This document shows positions 53,496 to 61,856 of a stretch of DNA of 64,000 bases, piece by piece (the first letter of the stretch is position 1; the number at the start of each line of letters is the position of its first letter). The notes under the pieces were generated by a model, which ran no database searches, was not told the DNA's origin, and saw only the letters and a program-made list of their open reading frames with translations. A program made the translations under genes and the position numbers. Source of the stretch: CAUZWH01 sp965224275 (GTDB taxonomy: Bacteria; Pseudomonadota; Alphaproteobacteria; SHVV01); assembly GCA_965224275.1 (NCBI GenBank), contig CBDCYR010000006.1:1-64000 (forward strand), read 5' to 3'.

Positions 53496-54053
53496 TCAAC
53501 TGCCGTCGTCAGGTGCCGGGTAGACGCCCCATAATTGCGAACGCTCCATCCAACCGCGAATTCCCGCGGCCTCGACGCGGCACCAGCCTTCAACGCATTT
53601 TACGATATCGGCGACAACGCCGGGCTCAACCCTCGCCACTGGCACTGAGTTTGAATCGGGGTCTTGGAAGAGCACGCCGATGGTTTTGCTGCGCACAACG
53701 ACCGAACGCTTGCCTGACAGCAAGCTTCGATGAACCCATCCTTCGGCGCCGTCACGGTCGCGCACCTTGCGCCACAGCTCGAACTCGGCCACGACCTCAA
53801 CCGGCAGGCCGCGCCGCACGAAAACCCAAGCGATCGGATATTGCACGCCCGGACCGGCGCGGACATTAATCTTATCGGCGCGCAGGGAAACGAAGCGCGG
53901 TACCTCGCCGGCCAGAGCCGGAGAGGGGATTGCAGCGAGCGTCAGACCGATACTCAAGCCGCCCAGCGCCACGCCAATTCCGATAGTGCTTGCGATCGAA
54001 CGCGCGCACCGGGAGCGGCTGGTCGCTCTACGCCGCATGCCGCGACAAATCAT
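53496..54053 (-). CDS. Exported SH3-domain protein
   Basis: A 185-residue protein with a basic N-terminus, a hydrophobic export signal (STIGIGVALGGLSIGLTLAA, cleavage likely near SPALAGE) and two bacterial SH3-like repeats; the first reads ADKINVRAGPGVQYPIAWVF, the second is around VARVEPGVVADIVKCVEGWC. Such proteins often bind cell-wall peptides. ATG at 54053 has GGAG upstream and overlaps moeB by 26 bases; ATG at 54038 is an alternative. Last gene of the minus-strand run. Confidence 0.85.
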   Translation of the reverse strand: MICRGMRRRATSRSRCARSIASTIGIGVALGGLSIGLTLAAIPSPALAGEVPRFVSLRADKINVRAGPGVQYPIAWVFVRRGLPVEVVAEFELWRKVRDRDGAEGWVHRSLLSGKRSVVVRSKTIGVLFQDPDSNSVPVARVEPGVVADIVKCVEGWCRVEAAGIRGWMERSQLWGVYPAPDDGS

Positions 54054-54822
54054 GAATCTCCGGTCGCAGACCACACAGCGGGCAATCGGGATCTTGCTTA
54101 AGTGCAACTTTGCGAAACGTCGTGCTCAGCGCGTCGTAAATAACCAATGACCCGGAAAGGCCGTCGCCGATATCCAACAATTCCTTGACCACTTCGATTG
54201 CCTGCAGTGAGCCAATGGCGCCCGCGAGCGCGCCGAGCACCCCACCCTCGGCGCAAGAGGGGATTAGTCCCTCGGGCGGGGCCTCGCGAAACACACAGCG
54301 ATAGCAAGGATAATCGCTACCAAGATGCGCTTTGAAGGTGGATAGCTGCGCGTCAAACCGGAGAATCGCGGCGGAAACGAGCGTCTTTCTTGCGAAGAAA
54401 CAAGCATCGTTAATCAAGAACCTGGTCGCGAAATTGTCGCTGCCGTCGGCGACGATGTCGTAGTCCTCAACCAAGTCGAGGACATTGTCGGCGACCAGGC
54501 GCACCGCGTGCGGTATCAGCCTGACATCCGGATTGAGGGCGGCGACCGTCCGCTGCGCACTGTCGGTTTTGGCGGTGCCGATACGATCGGTGGTGTGCGC
54601 GATTTGACGCTGCAAGTTGGACAGGCTCACGTGATCGTCATCAACCACACCGATCGTCCCAACGCCGGCCGCCGCAAGGTACATCAGCAAGGGTGAGCCG
54701 AGGCCACCGGCGCCAACCACAAGAACTTTCGATTCGAGTAGTTTAGTTTGGCCGATTCCGCCTATTTCTTGGAGGACGATATGGCGTGCATAGCGCTCGA
54801 TCTGGGTGTCGTCGAACTCCAT
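54028..54822 (-). CDS. moeB: HesA/MoeB/ThiF-family adenylyltransferase
   Basis: A 264-residue E1-like enzyme. The ATP-binding motif is VVGAGGLGSPLLMYLAAAGV, followed by DDDHVSLSNLQRQI. Zinc-binding pairs CYRC and CPLC are present. It adenylates the C-terminal glycine of a sulfur-carrier protein (MoaD or ThiS); which one is not evident here, because neither carrier is adjacent. A single base separates it from dut. Confidence 0.9.
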   Translation of the reverse strand: MEFDDTQIERYARHIVLQEIGGIGQTKLLESKVLVVGAGGLGSPLLMYLAAAGVGTIGVVDDDHVSLSNLQRQIAHTTDRIGTAKTDSAQRTVAALNPDVRLIPHAVRLVADNVLDLVEDYDIVADGSDNFATRFLINDACFFARKTLVSAAILRFDAQLSTFKAHLGSDYPCYRCVFREAPPEGLIPSCAEGGVLGALAGAIGSLQAIEVVKELLDIGDGLSGSLVIYDALSTTFRKVALKQDPDCPLCGLRPEIHDLSRHAA

Positions 54823-54823
54823 G

Positions 54824-55291
54824 TCAGGATGTCCCGAGCGCCGATGTCCCGGTTGAACCGAAGCCGCGTGAACCCCGCTCCGTGGCGTCGATATCTGGCG
54901 CTTCGACCCAATTTGCCCGGCTCACGGGCGCAACCACGAGTTGGGCAATTCGCTCACCGCGCGTAACCGTGACGGGCCGCTCACCATGATTGATAAGGAT
55001 GATCATAATTTCGCCGCGATAGTCCGAATCGATCGTTCCCGGGCTATTGAGGATAGTGATCCCGTGTTTAAGAGCGAGACCAGAGCGCGGCCGAAGCTGA
55101 GCTTCATAACCGACCGGAAGCTCAAGGCAAAAGCCAGTCGGAATCGAGATGCGTTCGCCGGGCGCGATTGTCAGGTCTGCCTCGATCGCAGCGGCAATGT
55201 CGAGCCCGGCCGAACCCGGCGTGGCATAGGTTGGAAGTCCGATGCCGTGCGCGTGCAAGAGGCGTTTGACAGTGACGTTTAAGGCGCTCAT
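54824..55291 (-). CDS. dut: dUTP diphosphatase (Dut)
   Basis: A 155-residue trimeric dUTPase hydrolysing dUTP to dUMP. Conserved motifs: PGSAGLDIAAA (1), RPRSGLALKHGI (2), NSPGTIDSDYRGE (3), RIAQLV (4) and the C-terminal RGSRGFGSTG (5). ATG at 55291 overlaps the coaBC stop (ATGA); longer upstream frames are inside coaBC. Confidence 0.97.
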   Translation of the reverse strand: MSALNVTVKRLLHAHGIGLPTYATPGSAGLDIAAAIEADLTIAPGERISIPTGFCLELPVGYEAQLRPRSGLALKHGITILNSPGTIDSDYRGEIMIILINHGERPVTVTRGERIAQLVVAPVSRANWVEAPDIDATERGSRGFGSTGTSALGTS

Positions 55292-56505
55292 TCCGCGGCT
55301 TGCGCGTTGGCAAAATATTCGGCCACGCGGGTCGCGAGGCGCGCAGCGACCTCGATTTTGCTGAGTTTCGGCCACGCCTCATCGCCTCCTGACGTGATCA
55401 GGTGCACGATGTTGTCCTCCTCACCAAACACCGAGCCGCCGGCGACGTCGTTGGCCATCAACCAATCGCACCCCTTGCGCGTCAGTTTTGCGCTCGCGTG
55501 CGCGACCAGGTTTTCGGTTTCGGCGGCAAAGCCGATCACCAGGCGCGGGCGGTTTACCGTAGCTCGGCTGAGGGTCGCGAGAATGTCCGGGTTTTCGACC
55601 AGGTCGAGGACCGGCGCCTGGTCGGTCTTTTTTCGCTTGCCGCTGGTGCGATTCGCGACTCGCCAATCCGCCACGGCTGCAGTGCAAATCGCGATATCGA
55701 CCGGAAGTGCGGAAATCGAGGCGTCCATCATCTCCTCCGCCGTCTCGACATCAACCACGTCAACGCCGCGCGGGGCATCAAGAGTGGTTGGTCCGGTAAC
55801 CAAAACCGTATGTGCGCCCAACCGCGAGAGCGCGTCAGCGATGGCATAACCCTGTTTGCCCGACGAGTGATTTGAAATGTAGCGAACCGGATCAATTGGC
55901 TCGCGGGTGGGTCCGGCAGTTACCAGCGCGCGGCGCCCCTGCAAGGGCTTCGACACGCCTTGGCCGCCAACCAGCGTTTCGATCGCGGCGAGGATATCGG
56001 CGACTTCAGCCATGCGACCGACGCCTACTTCGCCACACGCGAGGTCGCCGGCGTCGGGTCCAACGAATCGCACGCCATCTTCCTTGAGGCGTGCGACATT
56101 CCGCAGGGTCGCGGGATTGTTCCACATCTGGACATTCATGCCCGGCGCAACCAGTACCGGTTTGTCGGTCGCGAGCAGCGCCGTTGAGGCCAAATCGTCG
56201 GCCATCCCACCCGCCATTTTGGCAAGAATATCCGCGGTCGCCGGGGCCACGACAACCAGATCCGCTTCCCGCGATAGCCGAATGTGACCCATTTCACTTT
56301 CGTCGGTCAGCGAGAACAGATCCGTATAGGCCTTGTCTTCGCTGAGCGATGCAACCGACAATGGAGTCACGAACTGACTACCGGCGCGGGTTAGGACGCA
56401 GCGTACGCTGCAGCCGCGTTCGCGTAGCCGGCGTATCAATTCGAGGCTTTTAAAGGCCGCAATTCCGCCGGCAATGATCAACAATATGCGCTGGTTTGGG
56501 AGCAT
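55288..56505 (-). CDS. coaBC: Bifunctional coenzyme A biosynthesis protein CoaBC
   Basis: A 405-residue fusion of 4'-phosphopantothenoylcysteine decarboxylase (N-terminal flavodomain; active His in EMGHIRLSREAD, substrate loop PGMNVQMWNN, Cys in DLACGEVGVGRMAE) and phosphopantothenate-cysteine ligase (from about residue 190; GRRALVTAGPTREPIDPVRY). The middle Ala of the usual PAMN motif reads Gly. Between ubiB and dut, as in other alphaproteobacteria. Confidence 0.96.
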   Translation of the reverse strand: MLPNQRILLIIAGGIAAFKSLELIRRLRERGCSVRCVLTRAGSQFVTPLSVASLSEDKAYTDLFSLTDESEMGHIRLSREADLVVVAPATADILAKMAGGMADDLASTALLATDKPVLVAPGMNVQMWNNPATLRNVARLKEDGVRFVGPDAGDLACGEVGVGRMAEVADILAAIETLVGGQGVSKPLQGRRALVTAGPTREPIDPVRYISNHSSGKQGYAIADALSRLGAHTVLVTGPTTLDAPRGVDVVDVETAEEMMDASISALPVDIAICTAAVADWRVANRTSGKRKKTDQAPVLDLVENPDILATLSRATVNRPRLVIGFAAETENLVAHASAKLTRKGCDWLMANDVAGGSVFGEEDNIVHLITSGGDEAWPKLSKIEVAARLATRVAEYFANAQAAE

Positions 56506-56581
56506 GGTCGGAAGGTTTCGATTCTGTCCGTGAAACTAAGGTATCGCGCCAATTTGGGTGGTTCAAGGAAGCGCTAACTGC

Positions 56582-58147
56582 TCAGAAAATAAGCAGGAGA
56601 AACAGCGCCGTGGCGGAGACGATCGCAGCAATTTGCCAGGGTCGGCGTTTACGTGCTTGTTCGGCGGCAATCGCGCGGGCGCTTTCAGGATGAAGTCGCA
56701 ATCCCTCACTCGAGACCAGCGCCGCTACGGCTTCCGCCTTTTCCACCAGACCGGGAAGGCGCCGGGCCAAATTGCTGGCTTGGTCCAGACCATCTCGAAG
56801 TTGAGCTTCCGGGCCGATCTGATCGCGAACATGACCTTCCAATAACGGCTCGGCCATTTGCCACAAGTTGCCGTTGGGATCCAGTGAGCGTGCGACGCCT
56901 TCGATAACGACCAACGTTTTTTGCAGCAGCAGGAGTTGCGGTTGGGTCTGCATATCGAACGTCTGCGTGATTTGAAACAGCTGGGCGAGCAAGCGGCCGA
57001 TCGAAAGGTCGTTGGCTCCTCGACCCAGGACGGGCTCTCCGATTGAACGGCAAGCCTGGGCAAATGCGTCAACTGACTGGGTTTGGGGAACGTATCCGGC
57101 TTCGAAATGGATCTCCGCCGCGCGCCGGTAGTCACCCACCAGGAACGCGAGAAGGAGTTCCGCGACATAGCGGCGATCGGCCTTGCTCAGCCGGCCCATA
57201 ATGCCGAAGTCCACCGCCAGGATGTTGTTGTCGTCATCGACGAAGATGTTGCCGGGGTGAAGGTCGGCATGAAAAAAGCCGTCGCGAAAGACCTGATTGA
57301 AAAACGCCCGTAGTAGATTTCTAACAATTGCCTCGGGGCTTCGGCCGGCGGCAATAATGGCGTCGCGATCGTCGATCGGAATCCCCTCAAAACGTGTCGC
57401 GGTCAGAACTCGCCGATCGGTACGATCCCAATCGACATCCGGGACTTGAAATGTCGTATCCGCCATGAAGTTCTCAGCCATTTCGGAGGCCGCCGCGCCC
57501 TCGAGGCGAAGGTCCATTTCAATCGCAACGGTGGCGGCAAATGTCCCGACCACGTCGATCGCCCGTAGACGCCGGAATTCGGGTTGTAGCCATTCGAGGA
57601 TGTGCGCGATCCAGGCAAAGAATTCGATGTCGCGCCGAAACTGATCTTCGATGCCAGGTCGCAAGACTTTGACCATGACATCACCGCCATCGGCAGTGAC
57701 GGCTTGATGAACCTGAGCGATCGATGCGGCGGCGGTCGCACGCTGATCGAAATGCGCGAACAACGATTTGAGCGATTGGTCGAAGCTTTTCTCGATGGTC
57801 TGACGCGCGATTTTGGCAGCAAACGGTGGTAGCCGATCGCGCAATTGGCCGAGGTCGTCGGCTACATCCTCGCCGATGAGGTCGGGTCGGGTTGATAAGG
57901 ATTGCCCAAACTTGATAAAGCTCGGGCCCATTTCCTGGAGTGCGGCGGCTAGCCGTTCTCCAGGGCGGCCGGTCGCTCGTTTTCGCGATAGCTGCTGCGC
58001 GATCCAAATTGTCCACGGCGGAAGGGCGAGCCGTTCTAACGGGAACAGGGCGTCGTGTCGTGCGAGCGTCCGCCCCAGCGAAATTAGGCGACGCGCATTG
58101 CGTATCGTTTGGAGCACCCTAATCGTCTCATATCCGCCAGGCCGCAT
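56582..58147 (-). CDS. ubiB: Ubiquinone biosynthesis kinase-like protein UbiB
   Basis: A 521-residue atypical ADCK/ABC1 kinase-like ATPase required for ubiquinone synthesis. The family motif KxGQ is in FIKFGQSLSTRPDLI, the Ala-rich loop is AAASIAQVHQAV, and the catalytic segments are HADLHPGNIFV and AVDFGIMGRL. A C-terminal membrane helix is visible (IAAIVSATALFLLLIF). The ATG overlaps ubiE by 20 bases; GTG at 58117 is an alternative start. Confidence 0.94.
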   Translation of the reverse strand: MRPGGYETIRVLQTIRNARRLISLGRTLARHDALFPLERLALPPWTIWIAQQLSRKRATGRPGERLAAALQEMGPSFIKFGQSLSTRPDLIGEDVADDLGQLRDRLPPFAAKIARQTIEKSFDQSLKSLFAHFDQRATAAASIAQVHQAVTADGGDVMVKVLRPGIEDQFRRDIEFFAWIAHILEWLQPEFRRLRAIDVVGTFAATVAIEMDLRLEGAAASEMAENFMADTTFQVPDVDWDRTDRRVLTATRFEGIPIDDRDAIIAAGRSPEAIVRNLLRAFFNQVFRDGFFHADLHPGNIFVDDDNNILAVDFGIMGRLSKADRRYVAELLLAFLVGDYRRAAEIHFEAGYVPQTQSVDAFAQACRSIGEPVLGRGANDLSIGRLLAQLFQITQTFDMQTQPQLLLLQKTLVVIEGVARSLDPNGNLWQMAEPLLEGHVRDQIGPEAQLRDGLDQASNLARRLPGLVEKAEAVAALVSSEGLRLHPESARAIAAEQARKRRPWQIAAIVSATALFLLLIF

Positions 58148-58910
58148 GGATCGCAGCGACGCCGCCGGTTAAGTTAAGGAAGCGTACGTTGTCAAAACCT
58201 GCGCTGCCGATCATCGTGGCGAAATCGTCCTGGTTGGGGAATCTGCGAATGCTCTCTACCAGATATTGATAGGCATCGCGGTCACCCGTAATCAACTGAC
58301 CCAAAGTTGGCAATACCGAGAATGAGTAAAGTTCATAGAGGCGCTCAAGGCCGGGCAGCACTGTCTTACCAAACTCGAGGCAGAGAAAGTGTCCGCCCGG
58401 TTTGAGGACGCGATAAGCCTCGCTCAGCGCGCGTTCGACATGGGTTACGTTGCGGATACCGAACGCGATCGTCGCGGCATCGAAGGCTGCGTCATCGAAC
58501 GGCAGCGCTTCGGCATTGCCGCACGTCCAGCTGATGCCGGCGACGAAACCGCGGTCGATGGCGCGATCCCGTCCAACGTCGAGCATGTTCGAATTGGCGT
58601 CGCAAACCGCGACCGCTTCGCCGCCACTGCCGAACGGACCGCGGCGCTTTTGACATCGTTCGATAAAGCGGAAGGCGACATCGCCCGTGCCGCCGGCGAT
58701 GTCGAGTAGATTGAGCCCGGGACGAGGATTCAGCCAGTCGATCAACCGGGATTTCCAGATCCGATGGATGCCGGCCGACATGAGGTCGTTCATTAAGTCG
58801 TAGCGGCTGGCAACGCTATCAAATACACCACCAACAAGCTCGCCCTTGCGCGCGATCGGAACCTCGCGAAAGCCGAAGTGAGTGGTATCTTGTGCTTTCT
58901 TTTCAAGCAT
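58128..58910 (-). CDS. ubiE: Demethylmenaquinol/ubiquinone methyltransferase UbiE
   Basis: A 260-residue SAM-dependent C-methyltransferase of the ubiquinone pathway. Signatures: THFGFREVPIARKGELVGGV, YDLMNDLMSAGIHRIWK, LLDIAGGTGDVAFR and FGIRNVTHVERALSEAYRVL. Likely co-transcribed with ubiB and coaBC; divergent from mutM across 48 bases. Confidence 0.97.
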   Translation of the reverse strand: MLEKKAQDTTHFGFREVPIARKGELVGGVFDSVASRYDLMNDLMSAGIHRIWKSRLIDWLNPRPGLNLLDIAGGTGDVAFRFIERCQKRRGPFGSGGEAVAVCDANSNMLDVGRDRAIDRGFVAGISWTCGNAEALPFDDAAFDAATIAFGIRNVTHVERALSEAYRVLKPGGHFLCLEFGKTVLPGLERLYELYSFSVLPTLGQLITGDRDAYQYLVESIRRFPNQDDFATMIGSAGFDNVRFLNLTGGVAAIHAAWRI

Positions 58911-58958
58911 TTACGTCAACATAGCGCAGCCCCAACCTTTGCGCTACTTTACGCCGCC

Positions 58959-59789
58959 ATGCCCGAGCTGCCAGAGGTTGAGACCGTGTGTCGCGGTCTG
59001 CGAAGAAAACTTGAAGGGCGGCGATTAACCCGAATCGTGCAACGACGGCCGGATCTGCGCAAACCGTTTCCAAAGAACTTTTGCCAGCAACTCCGGGGCC
59101 AACGAATCTCGGCGATCGAACGGCGTGCCAAATACATTCTGGTCGTCCTGGAAGCCGATCTGGTCCTCATTATGCACCTCGGCATGTCGGGACGATTGCT
59201 GATCCACGACGATCCGTCGCAACCGCTCGAGACCCATGATCACGTCGCATTTCAGACCGATGACAATCAGCTCGTCGTGTTCCGGGACCCGCGCCGCTTT
59301 GGGCTTATGGACCTGGCATCCCATCGTGGCTTGGTCAACCACCCGCTGCTGCGCGATATTGGCCCCGAGCCGCTTGATGCAGCTTTTACGCCCGCCGTGC
59401 TATCGAACCAACTTCAGGGCCGCAAAACGCCAATAAAATCTGCATTGCTTGATCAGCGGGTAGTTGCGGGTCTCGGCAACATCTATGTGTGTGAAGCGCT
59501 ATTCCGGGCCGGAATTTCGCCACGGCGCCAGGCCGCAAGCGTGGCCGGTCGTCGCGCCGAACGTCTCGTAGCCGCGATTCGTGAGGTTTTGCTCGATGCT
59601 ATCGAAGCTGGCGGTTCAAGCCTCAAGGACTACGTCCAAACCGACGGCGAACTGGGATATTTCCAGCATTGTTTTGCAGTTTATGATCGCGAGGGTGTGA
59701 AATGTCCGCGATGCGTGTGTAAGACCGGCGTGCGCCGCATTAGTCAGGCCGGCCGATCGACGTTTTTCTGCCCCAAGCACCAACGTTAG
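58959..59789 (+). CDS. mutM: Formamidopyrimidine-DNA glycosylase (MutM/Fpg)
   Basis: A 276-residue bifunctional glycosylase/AP lyase removing 8-oxoguanine. The catalytic N-terminus PELPEVETV follows the initiator Met. The helix-two-turn-helix region includes GLGNIYVCEALF. The C-terminal zinc finger has three Cys and one His: CPRC then CPKH, where the usual fourth Cys is His. ATG at 58959 fits the required Pro2. The stop overlaps the GTG of the next gene. Confidence 0.96.
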   Translation: MPELPEVETVCRGLRRKLEGRRLTRIVQRRPDLRKPFPKNFCQQLRGQRISAIERRAKYILVVLEADLVLIMHLGMSGRLLIHDDPSQPLETHDHVAFQTDDNQLVVFRDPRRFGLMDLASHRGLVNHPLLRDIGPEPLDAAFTPAVLSNQLQGRKTPIKSALLDQRVVAGLGNIYVCEALFRAGISPRRQAASVAGRRAERLVAAIREVLLDAIEAGGSSLKDYVQTDGELGYFQHCFAVYDREGVKCPRCVCKTGVRRISQAGRSTFFCPKHQR

Positions 59790-60226
59790 TGGCCACAGTG
59801 CGAGAACGGCTCAGATCTTGGCGTCGGCGGGCCGTTCGGGGCATTCTATTTGTGGTCTTGGTCGGCGGCGGTGCCGTGTCGATGGTCGAGCGAGCGACTG
59901 CAACCGACTTTCTAAGGTTTGTCGAAGATCTACCACTGGCACCGGGCCTGATTGAGGATGCCAACGCGATCGTGGTATTCGACAAGCCGAACGGGCGCAT
60001 CGTTGAGACGCGGGCGATCGGCCGGCATTCTTCCGTCGCTGCGGTCGTTGATTTTTATCGCCAAACTCTCCCCCAACTTGGTTGGATAGCGGTCGCTGCA
60101 GCGCTTAAGACGACCCCCACCGGCGAAATGCAACTCAGCTTCACCCGAGATCGAGAAGCGTTGTCGCTGTCGATCGGCACCGACCAAAGCGACGTCGTCA
60201 TAAGGTTTGCGATTACACCGCGTTAG
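59789..60226 (+). CDS. Hypothetical exported protein
   Basis: A 145-residue protein, GTG start overlapping the mutM stop by one base. The basic N-terminus is followed by a hydrophobic stretch RGILFVVLVGGGAVSM, with likely cleavage near ATATD. The mature region resembles a small alpha/beta domain (SSVAAVVDFYRQTLPQLGWI). Found between mutM and the enoyl-CoA hydratase in related genomes by general recollection. Function unknown. Confidence 0.8.
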   Translation: MATVRERLRSWRRRAVRGILFVVLVGGGAVSMVERATATDFLRFVEDLPLAPGLIEDANAIVVFDKPNGRIVETRAIGRHSSVAAVVDFYRQTLPQLGWIAVAAALKTTPTGEMQLSFTRDREALSLSIGTDQSDVVIRFAITPR

Positions 60227-60258
60227 CGGGATTTGCGAAATACAGAGAAGGAATTTCG

Positions 60259-61035
60259 ATGGCTTACAAGACCATACTGGTAGAAACCCATGAACAGGTG
60301 GGGCTGATCACGTTGAATCGTCCCGATGCGCTGAACGCGCTCAGTCCGGAGCTGATGCGCGAACTCGGTGAGGCGCTGCTGGCCTACGACGCCGATGATG
60401 ATATCGGTGCGATCGTTCTGACCGGCAACGAGAAAGCATTTGCTGCCGGCGCAGATATCAAGGACATGCAGCCGAAGGGCTTTATCGACGTCTTCATGGA
60501 AGATTTTCTTGCGGCCGAGGCGGCAATTCTCTCTGGTTGCCGTAAACCGATTATCGCCGCTGTAGCGGGATTTGCGCTCGGTGGCGGGTGCGAACTGGCG
60601 ATGCTATGCGATTTTATCCTAGCCGCGGATACCGCTAAATTTGGGCAACCCGAGATCAAGCTTGGGGTTATCCCCGGCCTCGGGGGCACGCAACGCTTGC
60701 CGCGCGCGGTCGGCAAGGCCAAGGCCATGGAGATGTGTCTGACCGGCCGTATGATGGACGCCGACGAGGCCGAACGAGCCGGCTTGGTGAGTCGCATTGT
60801 GAGTTCCGACAAATTGCTCGAGGAAGCCTTGTCAGTGGCAGGCCAGATTGCCGCCATGTCACGGCCTTCGGTCCTCATGGCCAAGGAATCTGTAAACCGC
60901 GCGTTTGCGACGACGCTCGACGAGGGTCTGCTGTTCGAACGGCGGCTATTTAATGCGTCCTTTGGCACCGAGGATAAGAAGGAAGGGATGGCGGCGTTCA
61001 TTGAAAAGCGTCGACCTGACTTCCAGAACCGTTAA
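60259..61035 (+). CDS. Enoyl-CoA hydratase/isomerase
   Basis: A 258-residue crotonase-fold enzyme. The oxyanion-hole signature AFAAGADIKDMQ and the helix GFALGGGCELAMLCDF contain the first catalytic Glu region; the second Glu is expected in FGQPEIKLGVIPGLGGTQRL. It hydrates trans-2-enoyl-CoA in fatty-acid degradation. Located upstream of rpsT, a common alphaproteobacterial order. GAAGGA precedes ATG. Confidence 0.94.
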   Translation: MAYKTILVETHEQVGLITLNRPDALNALSPELMRELGEALLAYDADDDIGAIVLTGNEKAFAAGADIKDMQPKGFIDVFMEDFLAAEAAILSGCRKPIIAAVAGFALGGGCELAMLCDFILAADTAKFGQPEIKLGVIPGLGGTQRLPRAVGKAKAMEMCLTGRMMDADEAERAGLVSRIVSSDKLLEEALSVAGQIAAMSRPSVLMAKESVNRAFATTLDEGLLFERRLFNASFGTEDKKEGMAAFIEKRRPDFQNR

Positions 61036-61065
61036 CACTCGGCGCCAACACCATGATAGGTATGG

Positions 61066-61094
61066 TTGACGTCGCGGCGGCGCTTGGCTATAAG
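61066..61094 (+). promoter_or_regulatory. Predicted promoter of rpsT
   Basis: TTGACG (61066-61071) and TATAAG (61089-61094) with a 17-base spacer, 26 bases before the rpsT start. Confidence 0.65.
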
Positions 61095-61120
61095 CGCGCC
61101 GCGTCAACTCCAGGAAGATA

Positions 61121-61384
61121 ATGGCACACCACAAATCAGCAATTAAGCGCATGCGCCGTACGCTGCGGCGGACCGAGATCAACAAAGCCCGTCGGACCCG
61201 TATCCGCTCGGGTATCAAAAAGGTCGAGTTGGCGGTGGTGGCTGGCGATGCCGGCGCTGCCAAAGAGGCGCTTCAGGCGGTGCAGCCCGTTTTGATGAAT
61301 GGCGTAGGCCGGGGCGTCGTTAAAAAAAATACGGCATCGCGAAAATTGTCTCGGCTGTCGGCTCAGATTAAGACCCTTTACTAA
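61121..61384 (+). CDS. rpsT: Ribosomal protein S20
   Basis: An 87-residue 30S protein binding the 5' domain of 16S rRNA. Highly basic: MAHHKSAIKRMRRTLRRTEI and RTRIRSGIKKVE, with the C-terminal VKKNTASRKLSRLSAQIK. Preceded by a strong promoter and AGGAAGATA. It is the last gene before the dnaA upstream region. Confidence 0.98.
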   Translation: MAHHKSAIKRMRRTLRRTEINKARRTRIRSGIKKVELAVVAGDAGAAKEALQAVQPVLMNGVGRGVVKKNTASRKLSRLSAQIKTLY

Positions 61385-61540
61385 GCTGATTTCTCAAGTT
61401 AGCGGCGCAACCACCCGCGCCGCGTGAAGTGTTTCCGCCGTGGCGCGGCGGTGACCGCGAGTCGCCAAACGGCGACAGTCACGAAAAAAATCGAACGTTC
61501 CCCTTTCGGTCTGGTTGCATGCCGGCTGTGTCCGCATTAC

Positions 61541-61549
61541 TGTGGATAT
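61541..61549 (-). promoter_or_regulatory. DnaA-box-like site
   Basis: TGTGGATAT on the plus strand; its complement ATATCCACA differs from the DnaA box TTATCCACA at one position. Confidence 0.5.
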
Positions 61550-61646
61550 CTCAGCGGCCTGTACCCCGATTAAGTATATACATAGTAAACATTAAGTAAT
61601 TGGTCTGCGCGCGCTGTCACGCAGCGGTAGCGGGAGTGTGTGTGGT

Positions 61647-61661
61647 TTAAATAATACTTAA
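61647..61661. promoter_or_regulatory. CtrA-box-like site TTAA-N7-TTAA
   Basis: TTAA (61647-61650), seven bases, TTAA (61658-61661): the exact full-site spacing recognised by the cell-cycle regulator CtrA. The surrounding DNA is AT-rich, so chance occurrence is possible. Confidence 0.4.
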
Positions 61662-61772
61662 AAGACAAGTAGAGACAGATAAATAAACCGAGAACAGAAG
61701 TATAAAAACGATTTTCGGCAAAGCGATGTCATTGGAACTGTTGCCGGTACCGGGCGTCGCTGGGAGGATCAC

Positions 61773-61835
61773 ATGAGTTCGCAATCCGTCTATTCCACAC
61801 GTCCTTTTTTGACTAACCATCGCTCGCGGCCGTAA
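61773..61835 (+). CDS. 20-codon leader ORF upstream of rhodanese and dnaA
   Basis: ATG at 61773 follows GGGAGGATCAC, one of the best ribosome binding sites in the area. It encodes a 20-residue peptide, MSSQSVYSTRPFLTNHRSRP, then TAA. The stop is 21 bases before the rhodanese start. A T-rich run (CCTTTTTTG) falls inside. May be a leader peptide controlling downstream translation or transcription; no homologue recognised. Confidence 0.4.
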   Translation: MSSQSVYSTRPFLTNHRSRP

Positions 61836-61856
61836 GCCCGCGCCTGGTTTCTAGCT

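Larger units (their letters stand above)
61385..61772. other. Gene-poor, partly AT-rich region upstream of dnaA; possible replication-control region
   Basis: No credible protein gene is seen across about 390 bases. It holds short hairpins near 61415-61476, a DnaA-box-like 9-mer at 61541, an AT-rich tract from about 61565 to 61720, TTAA half-sites at 61570 and 61592 and a TTAA-N7-TTAA site at 61647. It probably contains the dnaA promoter; whether it is also the chromosomal origin cannot be decided from sequence. Confidence 0.45.

Noticed and set aside
61461..61490. Hairpin after rpsT as intrinsic terminator
   Set aside because: GTCGCC/GGCGAC is followed by an A-run, not a T-run, on the coding strand, and it lies 77 bases past the stop.
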